This document shows, piece by piece, positions 43,795 to 51,688 of a DNA stretch of 64,000 nucleotides. Every line of letters begins with the position of its first letter. The stretch's first letter is position 1. Below the pieces are notes generated by a model, which was not told the DNA's origin, did not search any database, and worked only from the letters and a program-made list of their open reading frames with translations. The stretch is taken from positions 45,006 to 109,005 of the forward strand of contig CAZDQE010000001.1 of the NCBI GenBank assembly GCA_964507395.1, written 5' to 3'. A program made the translations under genes and the position numbers. The stretch is from SIG575 sp964507395. GTDB taxonomy: Bacteria > Bacillota > Clostridia > Oscillospirales > Acutalibacteraceae.

Positions 43795-44965
43795 TAATTT
43801 TGATTTATCAAGCGAGGAAGTTGTAGACGAATTTATGAAGTCCTACAGTTCTCATTCTCATCACAGACACCATCACCACTCGCACGAAAGTCCATCTGCA
43901 GAGCATGAAAATGAAAAATCATCTTCAGAGCGTAAGCAGAAAAGAAAACTTCCCATTGTCTTGAGAATACTTATTATTATTGTTGCCGTTTTGTTCTTCT
44001 TTGCAATTCTCGGTGCAGGTGCAGTTCTTATTATGCATCAAAGAGGTATGTCAGATATAAACAAGAAAAAAGATGATGCCACAATCGGAACGATTGAAAA
44101 CGTCGTATCTTATGATGACAGTGGCAAAACAGTCGAATATAAGGGTCAGAAATATGTTTACAATGACAACATCGTGACCGCAGCGTTCCTCGGAATTGAT
44201 GATAAGAGCGGTACTGTTAAAATTACTGATGAATACGGTACTGCCGGTCAGGCTGACACAATCATGATCCTCGCATATGACACGAAAACAGGTGAAGTTT
44301 CAATTCTTACTGTTCCACGTGATTCAATGGTAGATGTTGATGTTTATTCTGCAAGCGGTAAGTTTGCAAGGACTGAAAAGATGCAGATATGTCTTTCCTT
44401 TGCCTATGGTGACGGCGGTGAACAAAGCTGTGAAAATGTCATAAAATCAATTGAGCGCCTTCTTATGGGTATTCCCATTGATTCGTATTTTTCACTGAGA
44501 GTCAGAGGTGTTGATGCTCTCAATGCTGCGGTAGGCGGTATTGAGCTTACATCAATCGAAACAATAGGACAGTTTACTGAGGGCGAAAAAGTAAAGCTTA
44601 CGGGAACGGCAGCTCGTTTTTACTGCACATCCCGCGATATATCAAAGATTGATTCTGATTCCCTCAGACGTCAGAGACAGATTCAGTATGTAAAAGCGTA
44701 TGCAGCAAAGGTTATGTCCCTTGCTAAAGATGATATCAGTATCATTACAAAGCTTTATAACACCGCGAAGCAATATGCTGTTACTGATATTTCTCTTTCA
44801 AGTGCAGTTTATCTCGGCAGTGAGCTTGTGACAAATTCTGCGAAGATAAACAAAGTCACTTCCATACAGGGCGAATATGTGTCCGGTGACACATTCCCTC
44901 AATTTATTGTCAATGAGGAATCGACTTATGAAACGATTCTTGAGATTTTTTATAATGAAGCATAA
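43778..44965 (+). CDS. LytR-CpsA-Psr (LCP) family wall-polymer ligase with His-rich N-terminus
   Basis: A 395-residue bitopic protein. The cytoplasmic N-terminus has eight His in an 11-residue stretch (about 28-38), then an acidic and basic linker, a membrane helix at about 63-86 and an extracellular LCP domain from about 125. LCP landmarks are GQADTIMILAYDTKTGEVSILTVPRDSMV, the GGIEL loop and DSDSLRRQRQIQYVKA. LCP enzymes transfer teichoic acids or capsule from lipid carrier to peptidoglycan or proteins. The ATG at 43778 follows GGGGTGA and overlaps the sortase gene, so the two are translationally coupled. Confidence 0.9.
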   Translation: MKKRNDNFDLSSEEVVDEFMKSYSSHSHHRHHHHSHESPSAEHENEKSSSERKQKRKLPIVLRILIIIVAVLFFFAILGAGAVLIMHQRGMSDINKKKDDATIGTIENVVSYDDSGKTVEYKGQKYVYNDNIVTAAFLGIDDKSGTVKITDEYGTAGQADTIMILAYDTKTGEVSILTVPRDSMVDVDVYSASGKFARTEKMQICLSFAYGDGGEQSCENVIKSIERLLMGIPIDSYFSLRVRGVDALNAAVGGIELTSIETIGQFTEGEKVKLTGTAARFYCTSRDISKIDSDSLRRQRQIQYVKAYAAKVMSLAKDDISIITKLYNTAKQYAVTDISLSSAVYLGSELVTNSAKINKVTSIQGEYVSGDTFPQFIVNEESTYETILEIFYNEA

Positions 44966-44983
44966 ATAAGGAGGTAAATTTCA

Positions 44984-45925
44984 ATGAAAAAACTTACTAA
45001 AATTCTGGCGGTTGCTTTGTCATTTGTTTTCTTTTTTTCAATGTTTACAGTTTGTGCAAATGCCGCTGAAAAAGACAACACCTGTACAATAAAACTCACT
45101 TCTTCAAACGAGAATCCTAAACCCGGTGATTCTTTTACAGTAACTGTCAGTGCTAAAACCGACTATCCGATTATCAATGTGAATACGATCATAGTATATG
45201 ACACAAATTATTATACTCTTGATACGTCAAACGGTGCTGCAGTTAGAAAGGTTACAGAAATGCCTGTCAGCATGAATCAGTCCGTAAATTCTCCTCTCGG
45301 CATGTACCATCAGAGCTATTCAAGTGCGATGACAAAGCAGTATAAGCTTGTATTCGGTGCGATTACATGGCTTCCTTCGCTTGCATCAGACGGCACGGCT
45401 ACTCCTACAACGACACTTAAGGATTTTGAAAAGCTCTATACAATAAAATTCAAAATGAAATCAGATGCTCCGACTGACGGAAACGGTTTCCTCGGAATTG
45501 ACCCTGTTTACATTAAAACCGAAACATCAAGCATGAGAAGCGGTGTTTATGCTGCACACGGCGGTGCAACACTCGGAGATGCTGTTATTGCTACAAGCGG
45601 TCAGACTTATGATTTGTCACAGGCTGTTCTGTTTGGCGAAAGCGTTGAAAAATTGCCTGCTGACAAAACATTGAAGATGAATTATAAGGATGTTCTTGAT
45701 GCATCAGAAATTATTTCTTCTGCAGATGATTATGAGATTCTTTCGTCCGATACAAGTATTGTCGATATAACAAGCGGTACACTTACTGCAAAAAAGACAG
45801 GTACAGTTTATATTGCTGCAACATCAGATGACGGAAAAACAAGAACAAACTATGAGGTAACAGTCAGCTACACATGGCTGCAGTGGATTATTGTGATACT
45901 TCTTTTCGGATGGCTTTGGTATTAA
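44984..45925 (+). CDS. Secreted Ig-like protein with aromatic C-terminal membrane tail
   Basis: A 313-residue protein with a signal peptide (about 1-27, ANA site). Residues 32-185 are a beta-sandwich (NPKPGDSFTVTVSAKTDYPIINV ... YTIKFKMKSD) that loosely resembles cohesin-like adhesion domains. Residues 215-290 are a Big_2-like domain (DYEILSSDTSIVDITSGTLTAKKTGTVYI). It ends in a tail WLQWIIVILLFGWLWY right at the stop, too short on charge to be a sortase signal. GGAGGT precedes the ATG. It is the last gene of the surface cluster, 18 bp after the LCP gene. The exact domain families are uncertain. Confidence 0.75.
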   Translation: MKKLTKILAVALSFVFFFSMFTVCANAAEKDNTCTIKLTSSNENPKPGDSFTVTVSAKTDYPIINVNTIIVYDTNYYTLDTSNGAAVRKVTEMPVSMNQSVNSPLGMYHQSYSSAMTKQYKLVFGAITWLPSLASDGTATPTTTLKDFEKLYTIKFKMKSDAPTDGNGFLGIDPVYIKTETSSMRSGVYAAHGGATLGDAVIATSGQTYDLSQAVLFGESVEKLPADKTLKMNYKDVLDASEIISSADDYEILSSDTSIVDITSGTLTAKKTGTVYIAATSDDGKTRTNYEVTVSYTWLQWIIVILLFGWLWY

Positions 45926-45964
45926 TTTCCGGTGTCCTTTGAGACCTTTTTTGAATATAATGGT

Positions 45965-46012
45965 TTCGGGGACAAGTCACAGCCTGAAATTTCTCCCCGA
46001 ATTTTAAGGCTG
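45965..46012 (+). promoter_or_regulatory. Mutually exclusive hairpins upstream of mazF
   Basis: Hairpin A is TTCGGGGA (45965-45972) with TCCCCGAA (45994-46001), followed by TTTT, so it is terminator-like. Hairpin B is CAGCCT (45980-45985) with AGGCTG (46007-46012), plus an inner AAATT (45987-45991) with AATTT (46000-46004). B uses the right arm of A as its loop, so only one can form. A could simply terminate the surface operon, or the pair could attenuate mazF. TATAAT at 45956-45961 lacks a matching -35 box. Confidence 0.45.
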
Positions 46013-46078
46013 ATGATTATTTCCTTAAAATATTGGCAATGATATTGTTGTCAAAAATATTTTACGGAGAGTGATTTT

Positions 46079-46429
46079 ATGATAAAACGGGGAGATATAT
46101 ATTACGCAGATCTCAGCCCTGTAGTAGGCTCAGAGCAAGGCGGAATAAGACCTGTTTTGATTGTTCAGAATGACGTCGGCAATAAATACAGCCCGACGGT
46201 AATCGCCGCGGCAATTACAAGCCAGAAATATAAAAACAGCCTTCCTACACACATTAAGGTCAATGCAGACGGTTGCGGTCTTGCAAAGGATTCAATTGTA
46301 CTGCTTGAACAGGTAAGAACTCTGGATAAGAGAAGGCTCAAGGAGCGTATGGGCAACCTTGACGACGTTGATATGGACAGAATTGATAAAGCTTTAAGCG
46401 TAAGCTTTGGACTCGGCGGGGCTACATAA
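46079..46429 (+). CDS. MazF/PemK-type mRNA interferase without adjacent antitoxin
   Basis: A 116-residue protein of the EndoA/NdoA group. IKRGDIYYADLSPVVGSEQGGIRPVLIVQND, the catalytic-region TSQ motif (AAAITSQKYK), and SIVLLEQVRTLDKRRL are all present, so the toxin looks intact. It cuts single-stranded mRNA at short sequences. I searched the 150 bp upstream for a MazE/EndoAI-like frame and found none, so the antitoxin is absent or elsewhere. In many Clostridia the gene follows alr and a CopG-like antitoxin; that context is lost here. An intrinsic terminator overlaps its stop codon. Confidence 0.92.
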   Translation: MIKRGDIYYADLSPVVGSEQGGIRPVLIVQNDVGNKYSPTVIAAAITSQKYKNSLPTHIKVNADGCGLAKDSIVLLEQVRTLDKRRLKERMGNLDDVDMDRIDKALSVSFGLGGAT

Positions 46430-46448
46430 TAGTTAGCTCCGCTTTTTT
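46417..46448 (+). terminator. Terminator of mazF
   Basis: CGGGGCTA (46417-46424) pairs with TAGCTCCG (46434-46441) with one G-U pair, then a run of six T. The mazF stop codon lies in the loop. Confidence 0.8.
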
Positions 46449-46462
46449 GCAGGAGGTACATA

Positions 46463-47569
46463 ATGAAAAGTAAAATTTTATCAAACGCTCTCAGAATGCT
46501 TTCAGTGCCTTTTCTCGGTGCTGTTGGCGGACCTTTTCTCTACACAGAAAGAAAGTCAGAGAAAGCATTAAAGTTCAATAAAGACGGTAAATTCAGAATT
46601 TTACACATGTCTGATATTCACCTTGTCCATGAACTTATGGAAGAGGAGCAGCCAATCGAAATTACAAAACAGCAGGTTGCCGATACACTCAATCTGATTG
46701 AGGAATGTATTAAACGCACAAATCCTGACCTTGTAGTTTTCACAGGCGACAATGTGAGCAGTAACTATGAGCTTATTACATACGATTATGCTGCAAAAAC
46801 AATCAGAAGATTGTATCAGACAGTCGGGAAATTCAATTTGCCTCTTGCAATAACGTTCGGAAATCACGACGGCGAAAGGAACACTCACAAAGAATTTCAG
46901 ATGAGAATTTTCATGGAATATGAAAATTTTGTAGGACTATACAATGAAGAAAATGTCTACGGCTGCGGAAACTACAGCCTTCCTGTTCTTTCATCAGACG
47001 GAAAAAAGACTGCATTCAATTTGTGGATGTTTGATTCAAACGATTACCTTGACGGCGTTAAAGGTACAGGTTATGACTGTGTGCATAAAGATCAGCTTGA
47101 TTGGTACAGAAGAAAATCTGACAAATTAAAAGCGGAAAATGGCGGTAAGCCTGTTTATTCCTTTGCTTTTCAGCACATCTGTGTACCTGAGGTTCATTCT
47201 TGCTTCAAGGAAGTTTCTGCAGATACAGAGGGCGCAGTACAGTGTGATGACGGTAAATATTATGTTCTGCCTGAAAATGCAAAAGGTGAACTCAATGAAA
47301 GTCCAAGTCCGCCGATGAAGCGTTATGACGGTGAATTTGATGCTTTTCGTGAGCAGGGTGATGTTATTGCTCTTTTTTGCGGTCATGACCATGTTAACGA
47401 TTTTATTGTAGAAAAGGACGGCATCAAGCTTTGTCAGACTATCTGCGGAGGCTTCATGACTTACGGCTGGCGCAGAGGCGGAAGACTTATTGAGGTTGAC
47501 GAGAAAAGTCCTGAAGATTTCTGCACGGAAACGATTTGTATTGAAGAAAGAGAAGAAGTTGATGTCTGA
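46463..47569 (+). CDS. Metallophosphoesterase (calcineurin-like)
   Basis: A 368-residue phosphoesterase with the five metal-site motifs in order: DIHL (about 51), GDN (about 94), GNHDGE (about 132), a histidine in FQHICVP and GHDHVND (about 310). It resembles the purple-acid-phosphatase/Icc-like group (YkuE and YvnB relatives). There is a weak hydrophobic segment at about 9-27 that might anchor it. The substrate is unknown. GCAGGAGGT precedes the ATG, which directly follows the mazF terminator. Its stop overlaps the tcdA start by one base. Confidence 0.88.
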   Translation: MKSKILSNALRMLSVPFLGAVGGPFLYTERKSEKALKFNKDGKFRILHMSDIHLVHELMEEEQPIEITKQQVADTLNLIEECIKRTNPDLVVFTGDNVSSNYELITYDYAAKTIRRLYQTVGKFNLPLAITFGNHDGERNTHKEFQMRIFMEYENFVGLYNEENVYGCGNYSLPVLSSDGKKTAFNLWMFDSNDYLDGVKGTGYDCVHKDQLDWYRRKSDKLKAENGGKPVYSFAFQHICVPEVHSCFKEVSADTEGAVQCDDGKYYVLPENAKGELNESPSPPMKRYDGEFDAFREQGDVIALFCGHDHVNDFIVEKDGIKLCQTICGGFMTYGWRRGGRLIEVDEKSPEDFCTETICIEEREEVDV

Positions 47570-48285
47570 TGAGTGAAATTTTTTCAAGACAGAATATTGT
47601 CTTTGGCTCAGCGAGCCTTGAAAAACTGAAAAATTCCAGAGTTGCTGTTTTCGGCGTAGGCGGTGTGGGCGGTTATGTCTGCGAAGCACTTGCACGAAGC
47701 GGTGTCGGAACGCTTGATATTGTTGATAATGATACGGTTTCGCCGTCAAATATAAACCGTCAGATTATTGCACTTCATAGCACAATCGGTAAAAATAAAG
47801 TTGATGTATGTAAAGAAAGACTTCTGGACATTAACCCCGAAATCGTCGTTAACACTCATAATTGCTTTTTTCTTAAAGAAAACGAAAGTGAATTCGAGTT
47901 TGAAAAGTTTGATTATATAGTCGACGCGATTGATACTGTCAGCGGCAAGCTTGCCCTTGCAGTTATTGCCGACAGGCTGAATATTCCTGTTGTTTCTTCA
48001 ATGGGTGCAGGAAATAAGACTGATCCTACGCAGTTTAAAGTATCGGATATTTATAAAACCTCCGTTTGTCCTCTTGCTAAGGCAATGCGTAAACTTTGCA
48101 GAGATAACGGCGTGAAAAAGCTTAAGGTTGTCTATTCGGAAGAAGTGCCTACAATTAAAGAAGAATTAATTGATGAGAGTTGCAATAAACGTTCTGTTCC
48201 GGGCAGTGTTTCCTTTGTGCCGTCAGTTGTAGGATTTATTATGGCAGGGGAAGTTGTGAAAGATTTAATCGGATTTGGAGAATGA
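47569..48285 (+). CDS. tcdA: tRNA threonylcarbamoyladenosine dehydratase, E1-like
   Basis: A 238-residue ThiF/E1-fold enzyme. The adenylation loop GVGGVGGYVCEALARSG, the DNDTVSPSNINRQ Mg-ATP region and SMGAGNKTDPT match TcdA (YgdL/CsdL), which converts tRNA t6A37 to the cyclic form ct6A with ATP. It starts in a TGATG overlap with the phosphoesterase and ends 1 bp before the ttcA start. Confidence 0.9.
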   Translation: MSEIFSRQNIVFGSASLEKLKNSRVAVFGVGGVGGYVCEALARSGVGTLDIVDNDTVSPSNINRQIIALHSTIGKNKVDVCKERLLDINPEIVVNTHNCFFLKENESEFEFEKFDYIVDAIDTVSGKLALAVIADRLNIPVVSSMGAGNKTDPTQFKVSDIYKTSVCPLAKAMRKLCRDNGVKKLKVVYSEEVPTIKEELIDESCNKRSVPGSVSFVPSVVGFIMAGEVVKDLIGFGE

Positions 48286-48286
48286 G

Positions 48287-49126
48287 ATGAAACGAGAACT
48301 TGAAGCATGGCAGCTTGCTGAGCGAAGTATTTCAAAAACGTACAGAAAAACAATATGGAATCCCTTTGTTGAAGCCGTGAAAAAATATCAGATGATTCAG
48401 GCGGGAGACAAAATTGCCGTCTGTATTTCAGGCGGTAAGGATTCAATGATTCTTGCGGTACTTATGCGGATGCTTCAGCGCTACAGTGAAGTGCCTTTTG
48501 AACTTGAGTACATAGTTATGGACCCCGGTTATAATGCCGAAAACAGACAGAAAATTGAAGAAAACGCAAAAATCCTTAATATTCCCGTAAATTTTTTCAA
48601 CTCGGATATTTTCAATGTTGTTGTAAAAATTGAGCAGAATCCCTGTTACCTTTGTGCAAGAATGAGAAGAGGTTATCTTTATTCGAGAGCGAAAGAGCTT
48701 GGATGTAATAAAATTGCTCTCGGTCATCACATGAGTGATGTTATTGAAACTACCGTTATGGGTATGTTTTACGGCTCACAGATTCAGGCGATGCTTCCTC
48801 GTCTTAAAAGCACAAATTACGAGGGAATGGAGCTTATCCGTCCCATGTACTGCATAAAAGAAGATTCGATAATTGCATGGTCGAAATATAATAATCTTGA
48901 TTTCATCAGATGCGCCTGCAGATTTACTGAGAATTACAAATCAAATGATAATAAAGAAGGTCTTTCAAAACGTCAGGAAATCAAAGACCTTATCAAGCAG
49001 ATGAAAAAAGTAAATCCTAACATTGAAATCAACATTTTTCGCTCAATACACAATGCAAATGTTGACACAATGGTGGAATATAAACTGAATGACGAGTTTC
49101 ATTCATTCCTTGAAAGATTTGAATGA
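48287..49126 (+). CDS. TtcA-like tRNA thiolation enzyme
   Basis: A 279-residue PP-loop ATPase with SGGKDSMILAVLM, a CYLCARMRRG pair of cysteines, LGHHMSDVIET and a later CRFTEN cysteine, the pattern of TtcA/TtuA-like enzymes that thiolate tRNA using an iron-sulfur cluster. TtcA makes 2-thiocytidine at position 32; whether this short Gram-positive form has that target is not certain. ATG 48287 has GGAG six bases upstream and lies 1 bp after the tcdA stop. It ends at a bidirectional terminator facing ackA. Confidence 0.85.
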   Translation: MKRELEAWQLAERSISKTYRKTIWNPFVEAVKKYQMIQAGDKIAVCISGGKDSMILAVLMRMLQRYSEVPFELEYIVMDPGYNAENRQKIEENAKILNIPVNFFNSDIFNVVVKIEQNPCYLCARMRRGYLYSRAKELGCNKIALGHHMSDVIETTVMGMFYGSQIQAMLPRLKSTNYEGMELIRPMYCIKEDSIIAWSKYNNLDFIRCACRFTENYKSNDNKEGLSKRQEIKDLIKQMKKVNPNIEINIFRSIHNANVDTMVEYKLNDEFHSFLERFE

Positions 49127-49134
49127 ATATAAAA

Positions 49135-49162
49135 ACAGCCAACCTTTTTACGGGTTGGCTGT
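49135..49162. terminator. Bidirectional terminator between ttcA-like gene and ackA
   Basis: ACAGCCAACC (49135-49144) pairs perfectly with 49153-49162 around an 8-nt loop. The minus strand continues with TTTTTAT, the plus strand with a weaker AAGTTCTTT. Confidence 0.85.
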
Positions 49163-49183
49163 AAGTTCTTTATGTGCTTGAAA

Positions 49184-50389
49184 TTAAAGTGATTCTGCGA
49201 TTTCCTTTGTATCGCGAGCGATTGCAAGCTCTTCGTTTGTGGGAAGAACATATACCTTAACTTTAGAATCAGCAGTACTGATTTCTCCTTCTTTACCTCT
49301 GATGAGTGAATTGTTGATATCCTTATCAAACTTAACACCAAGATATGTGAGGTTTTCGCAAACATCCTCACGAAGGTCAGTTGTGTTTTCACCGATACCG
49401 CCTGTGAATACGATAGCGTCTACGCCGTCCATAGCTGCGATGTAGCTGCCGATAACTTTACGAACCTGATATTTGAGGATTTTTCTTGCAAGAGCAGCTC
49501 TTTCATTGCCCTCGTCAATTGCTTTGAGAAGATCGCGGTCGTCACTTGAAACGCCCGAAACACCAAGGTAACCTGATTTTTTATTAAGAATATCGCTTGT
49601 TGTTTTAGCATCCCAGCCTTCTTTTTCCATAAGGAAGAGAATTGCTGAGGGGTCTACTGCGCCACAACGTGTGCCCATTTCAAAACCGTCAAGAGGAGTA
49701 AGACCCATACTTGTGTCGATAACCTTGCCGCCTTTAACTGCAGTGATTGAAGAGCCGTTGCCAAGGTGACATGTAACGATTTTAAGGTCTTTGATATCCT
49801 TGCCCATAACTTCTGCACAACGAGCACTTACAAAGCGGTGCGATGTGCCGTGGAAGCCGTAACGGCGAATCTGATATTTTTCTGTATATTCGTAAGGAAT
49901 GGGGAAAGTATATGCTTCTTCAGGCATTGTGCTGTGGAAAGCATTGTCGAAAACTGCGATTTCGGGAACGTCAGGTCCGAAAACTTCAAAGCAAGCTCTG
50001 ATACCTTGAATATGTGCGGGGTTATGAAGGGGAGCAAGGTCGCAAAGACTTTCAATACCTTCGATAACTTTTTCATCAATAAGAACACTCTTCTGGAAAA
50101 GAGCACCACCCTGAACTACGCGGTGACCAACTGCTGCGATTTCTGAAAGGTCATCGATAACTTTGCAATCACCTTCAGTGAGAACTTTTTTAACTTCAAC
50201 AAAAGCTTCTGTATGGTTCTTGAGGGGAACTTCATAGAAGAACTTTCTGCCGTCTGCTGTTTTACCGTCGATCTGACCTGCAAAACCAACCTTTTCACAA
50301 ATACCTTTAGCGATCATCTGCTCTGTTTCCATATCAATAAGCTGATATTTGAGAGATGAACTGCCTGCATTGATAACAAGAACTTTCAT
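49184..50389 (-). CDS. ackA: Acetate kinase
   Basis: A 401-residue ASKHA kinase that makes ATP and acetate from acetyl phosphate, the last step of fermentative acetate formation. VLVINAGSSSLKYQL, RRYGFHGTSHR, CHLGNGSSITA and FTGGIGENT are standard. Codon choice is biased and GGAGGT lies before the ATG, which suggests high expression. The usual partner pta is not beside it. A TTGAAA-N17-TATAAT promoter lies upstream, divergent from tmcAL. Confidence 0.97.
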   Translation of the reverse strand: MKVLVINAGSSSLKYQLIDMETEQMIAKGICEKVGFAGQIDGKTADGRKFFYEVPLKNHTEAFVEVKKVLTEGDCKVIDDLSEIAAVGHRVVQGGALFQKSVLIDEKVIEGIESLCDLAPLHNPAHIQGIRACFEVFGPDVPEIAVFDNAFHSTMPEEAYTFPIPYEYTEKYQIRRYGFHGTSHRFVSARCAEVMGKDIKDLKIVTCHLGNGSSITAVKGGKVIDTSMGLTPLDGFEMGTRCGAVDPSAILFLMEKEGWDAKTTSDILNKKSGYLGVSGVSSDDRDLLKAIDEGNERAALARKILKYQVRKVIGSYIAAMDGVDAIVFTGGIGENTTDLREDVCENLTYLGVKFDKDINNSLIRGKEGEISTADSKVKVYVLPTNEELAIARDTKEIAESL

Positions 50390-50440
50390 TTTCTTACCTC
50401 CAAAATTAACTTTTACTTGAAAAATGCAAATTACTGTAAT

Positions 50441-50469
50441 ATTATATACTATATAATATAATTTTTCAA
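50441..50469 (-). promoter_or_regulatory. Sigma-A promoter of ackA
   Basis: On the minus strand TTGAAA (plus 50464-50469) and TATAAT (plus 50441-50446) are 17 bp apart, about 52 bp before the ATG. Confidence 0.75.
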
Positions 50470-50497
50470 GTTATTTTTACGAAAGGATAGCCGTAAA

Positions 50498-51664
50498 ATG
50501 AAAATAACTGCAATTATTTCTGAATTTAACCCGTTTCACAAGGGGCACAAGCATCTGATTGATAAGGCAAGGGAGAACGGCGCAACGCATGTTGTTGCCG
50601 TCATGAGCGGAAATTTTGTCCAGAGAGGGGAAAGTGCTGTCTTTTCAAAGTGGGACAGGGCTGAAACTGCCCTTGAAAACGGTGTTGACCTTGTTGTTGA
50701 AAATCCGCTCGTTTTTGCCACTGCCTCTGCGCAAAGATTTGCCTTCGGCGGTGTGAATGTAATAAATGGTCTTGGTTGCGTAGATGAAATTGCATTCGGT
50801 AGCGAAAGCGGAGATATAGAAATACTTGAAAATACGGCAGAGTTAATTGTAAAAGATGACTTTACGGAAGAAATACAGAAATATCTAAGCATGGGTTTGT
50901 CTTTCCCGAAATCAAGGGAAAAGGCGATATGCGAAAAATACGGCGAAAAGTACGGTGAAATTTTATCTCAGCCCAACAATATTCTCGCATGTGAATACAT
51001 TTCGGAATGCAGAAAAGCAAAGATGAATATTGACTTTTTCACTACACCGAGAATCGGTGCGGGACACGATGCTGAGAGTGTTAAAGACGGTTTTGGTTCT
51101 GCATCATATCTGCGTGGCTTACTGAAAAATAGCGAAGCTTCAACTGATGAAATCTTTGAAAGTGCAAGAAAACATTGTAAAGAATTTGACTTTACAAAGC
51201 TTGAGACCTCTGTTCTTGTAAAGCTGAGAAACTTTACAGAAAAAGATTTCGCGAAATTACCGGATGTATCTGAAGGAATGGAAAACAGGCTGTATTCTGC
51301 GGCACAAAGTGCAAGAAGCCTTGAAGAATTTTATGAGCTTGCAAAAACAAAAAGATACACACATTCAAGAATCAGAAGAATATGCCTGTGTGCTTTTCTC
51401 GGAATTACTAAGGAAGATGTATCTTTGCCTGTGCCTTATGTAAGAGTTATAGGCTTTAATGATAGGGGCAGGGAAATCCTGAAAATGGCTAAGGATAAGG
51501 CGTTACTGCCTGTTGTTATGAAATATTCCGATATTAAAAATCTTGATGAAAAGGCTGAGCGTATTTTTGAGATTGAATCCTTTGCAACGGATGTTTTTTC
51601 ACTCACATCAGATGAAATTTCTCCCTGTGGTCTTGAAAAAACACAGAATATCATAATAAAATAA
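50498..51664 (+). CDS. tmcAL: tRNA(Met) cytidine acetate ligase
   Basis: A 388-residue nucleotidyltransferase-fold protein (DUF795/YlbM). The N-terminus ISEFNPFHKGHKHLI holds the HxGH adenylylation motif, followed by VAVMSGNFVQRGE and KWDRAETALENGVDLVVE, and YTHSRIRR gives the tRNA-binding region. TmcAL activates acetate with ATP and acetylates the wobble cytidine of elongator tRNA-Met. It uses free acetate, the product of the neighbouring ackA. The gene is divergent from ackA and convergent with mtaB, with a gap of 8 bp. Confidence 0.92.
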   Translation: MKITAIISEFNPFHKGHKHLIDKARENGATHVVAVMSGNFVQRGESAVFSKWDRAETALENGVDLVVENPLVFATASAQRFAFGGVNVINGLGCVDEIAFGSESGDIEILENTAELIVKDDFTEEIQKYLSMGLSFPKSREKAICEKYGEKYGEILSQPNNILACEYISECRKAKMNIDFFTTPRIGAGHDAESVKDGFGSASYLRGLLKNSEASTDEIFESARKHCKEFDFTKLETSVLVKLRNFTEKDFAKLPDVSEGMENRLYSAAQSARSLEEFYELAKTKRYTHSRIRRICLCAFLGITKEDVSLPVPYVRVIGFNDRGREILKMAKDKALLPVVMKYSDIKNLDEKAERIFEIESFATDVFSLTSDEISPCGLEKTQNIIIK

Positions 51665-51688
51665 GGAGAGCCTTAAAACAGCTCTCCT
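51664..51688 (-). terminator. Terminator of mtaB overlapping the convergent stops
   Basis: AGGAGAGC (51664-51671) and GCTCTCCT (51681-51688) form an 8-bp stem with a 9-nt loop that holds the mtaB stop codon. On the minus strand it is followed by TATTTTATTAT. The plus strand has no T-run, so tmcAL may be ended less sharply. Confidence 0.6.

Noticed and set aside
45110..45540. True cohesin domain, hence a cellulosome
   Set aside because: The resemblance is only a generic beta-sandwich start; no dockerin or scaffoldin gene is seen nearby.
50428..50462. Plus-strand promoter of tmcAL
   Set aside because: Two TATAAT boxes exist, but no -35 box at 16-18 bp; they may reflect the AT-rich divergent ackA promoter region.
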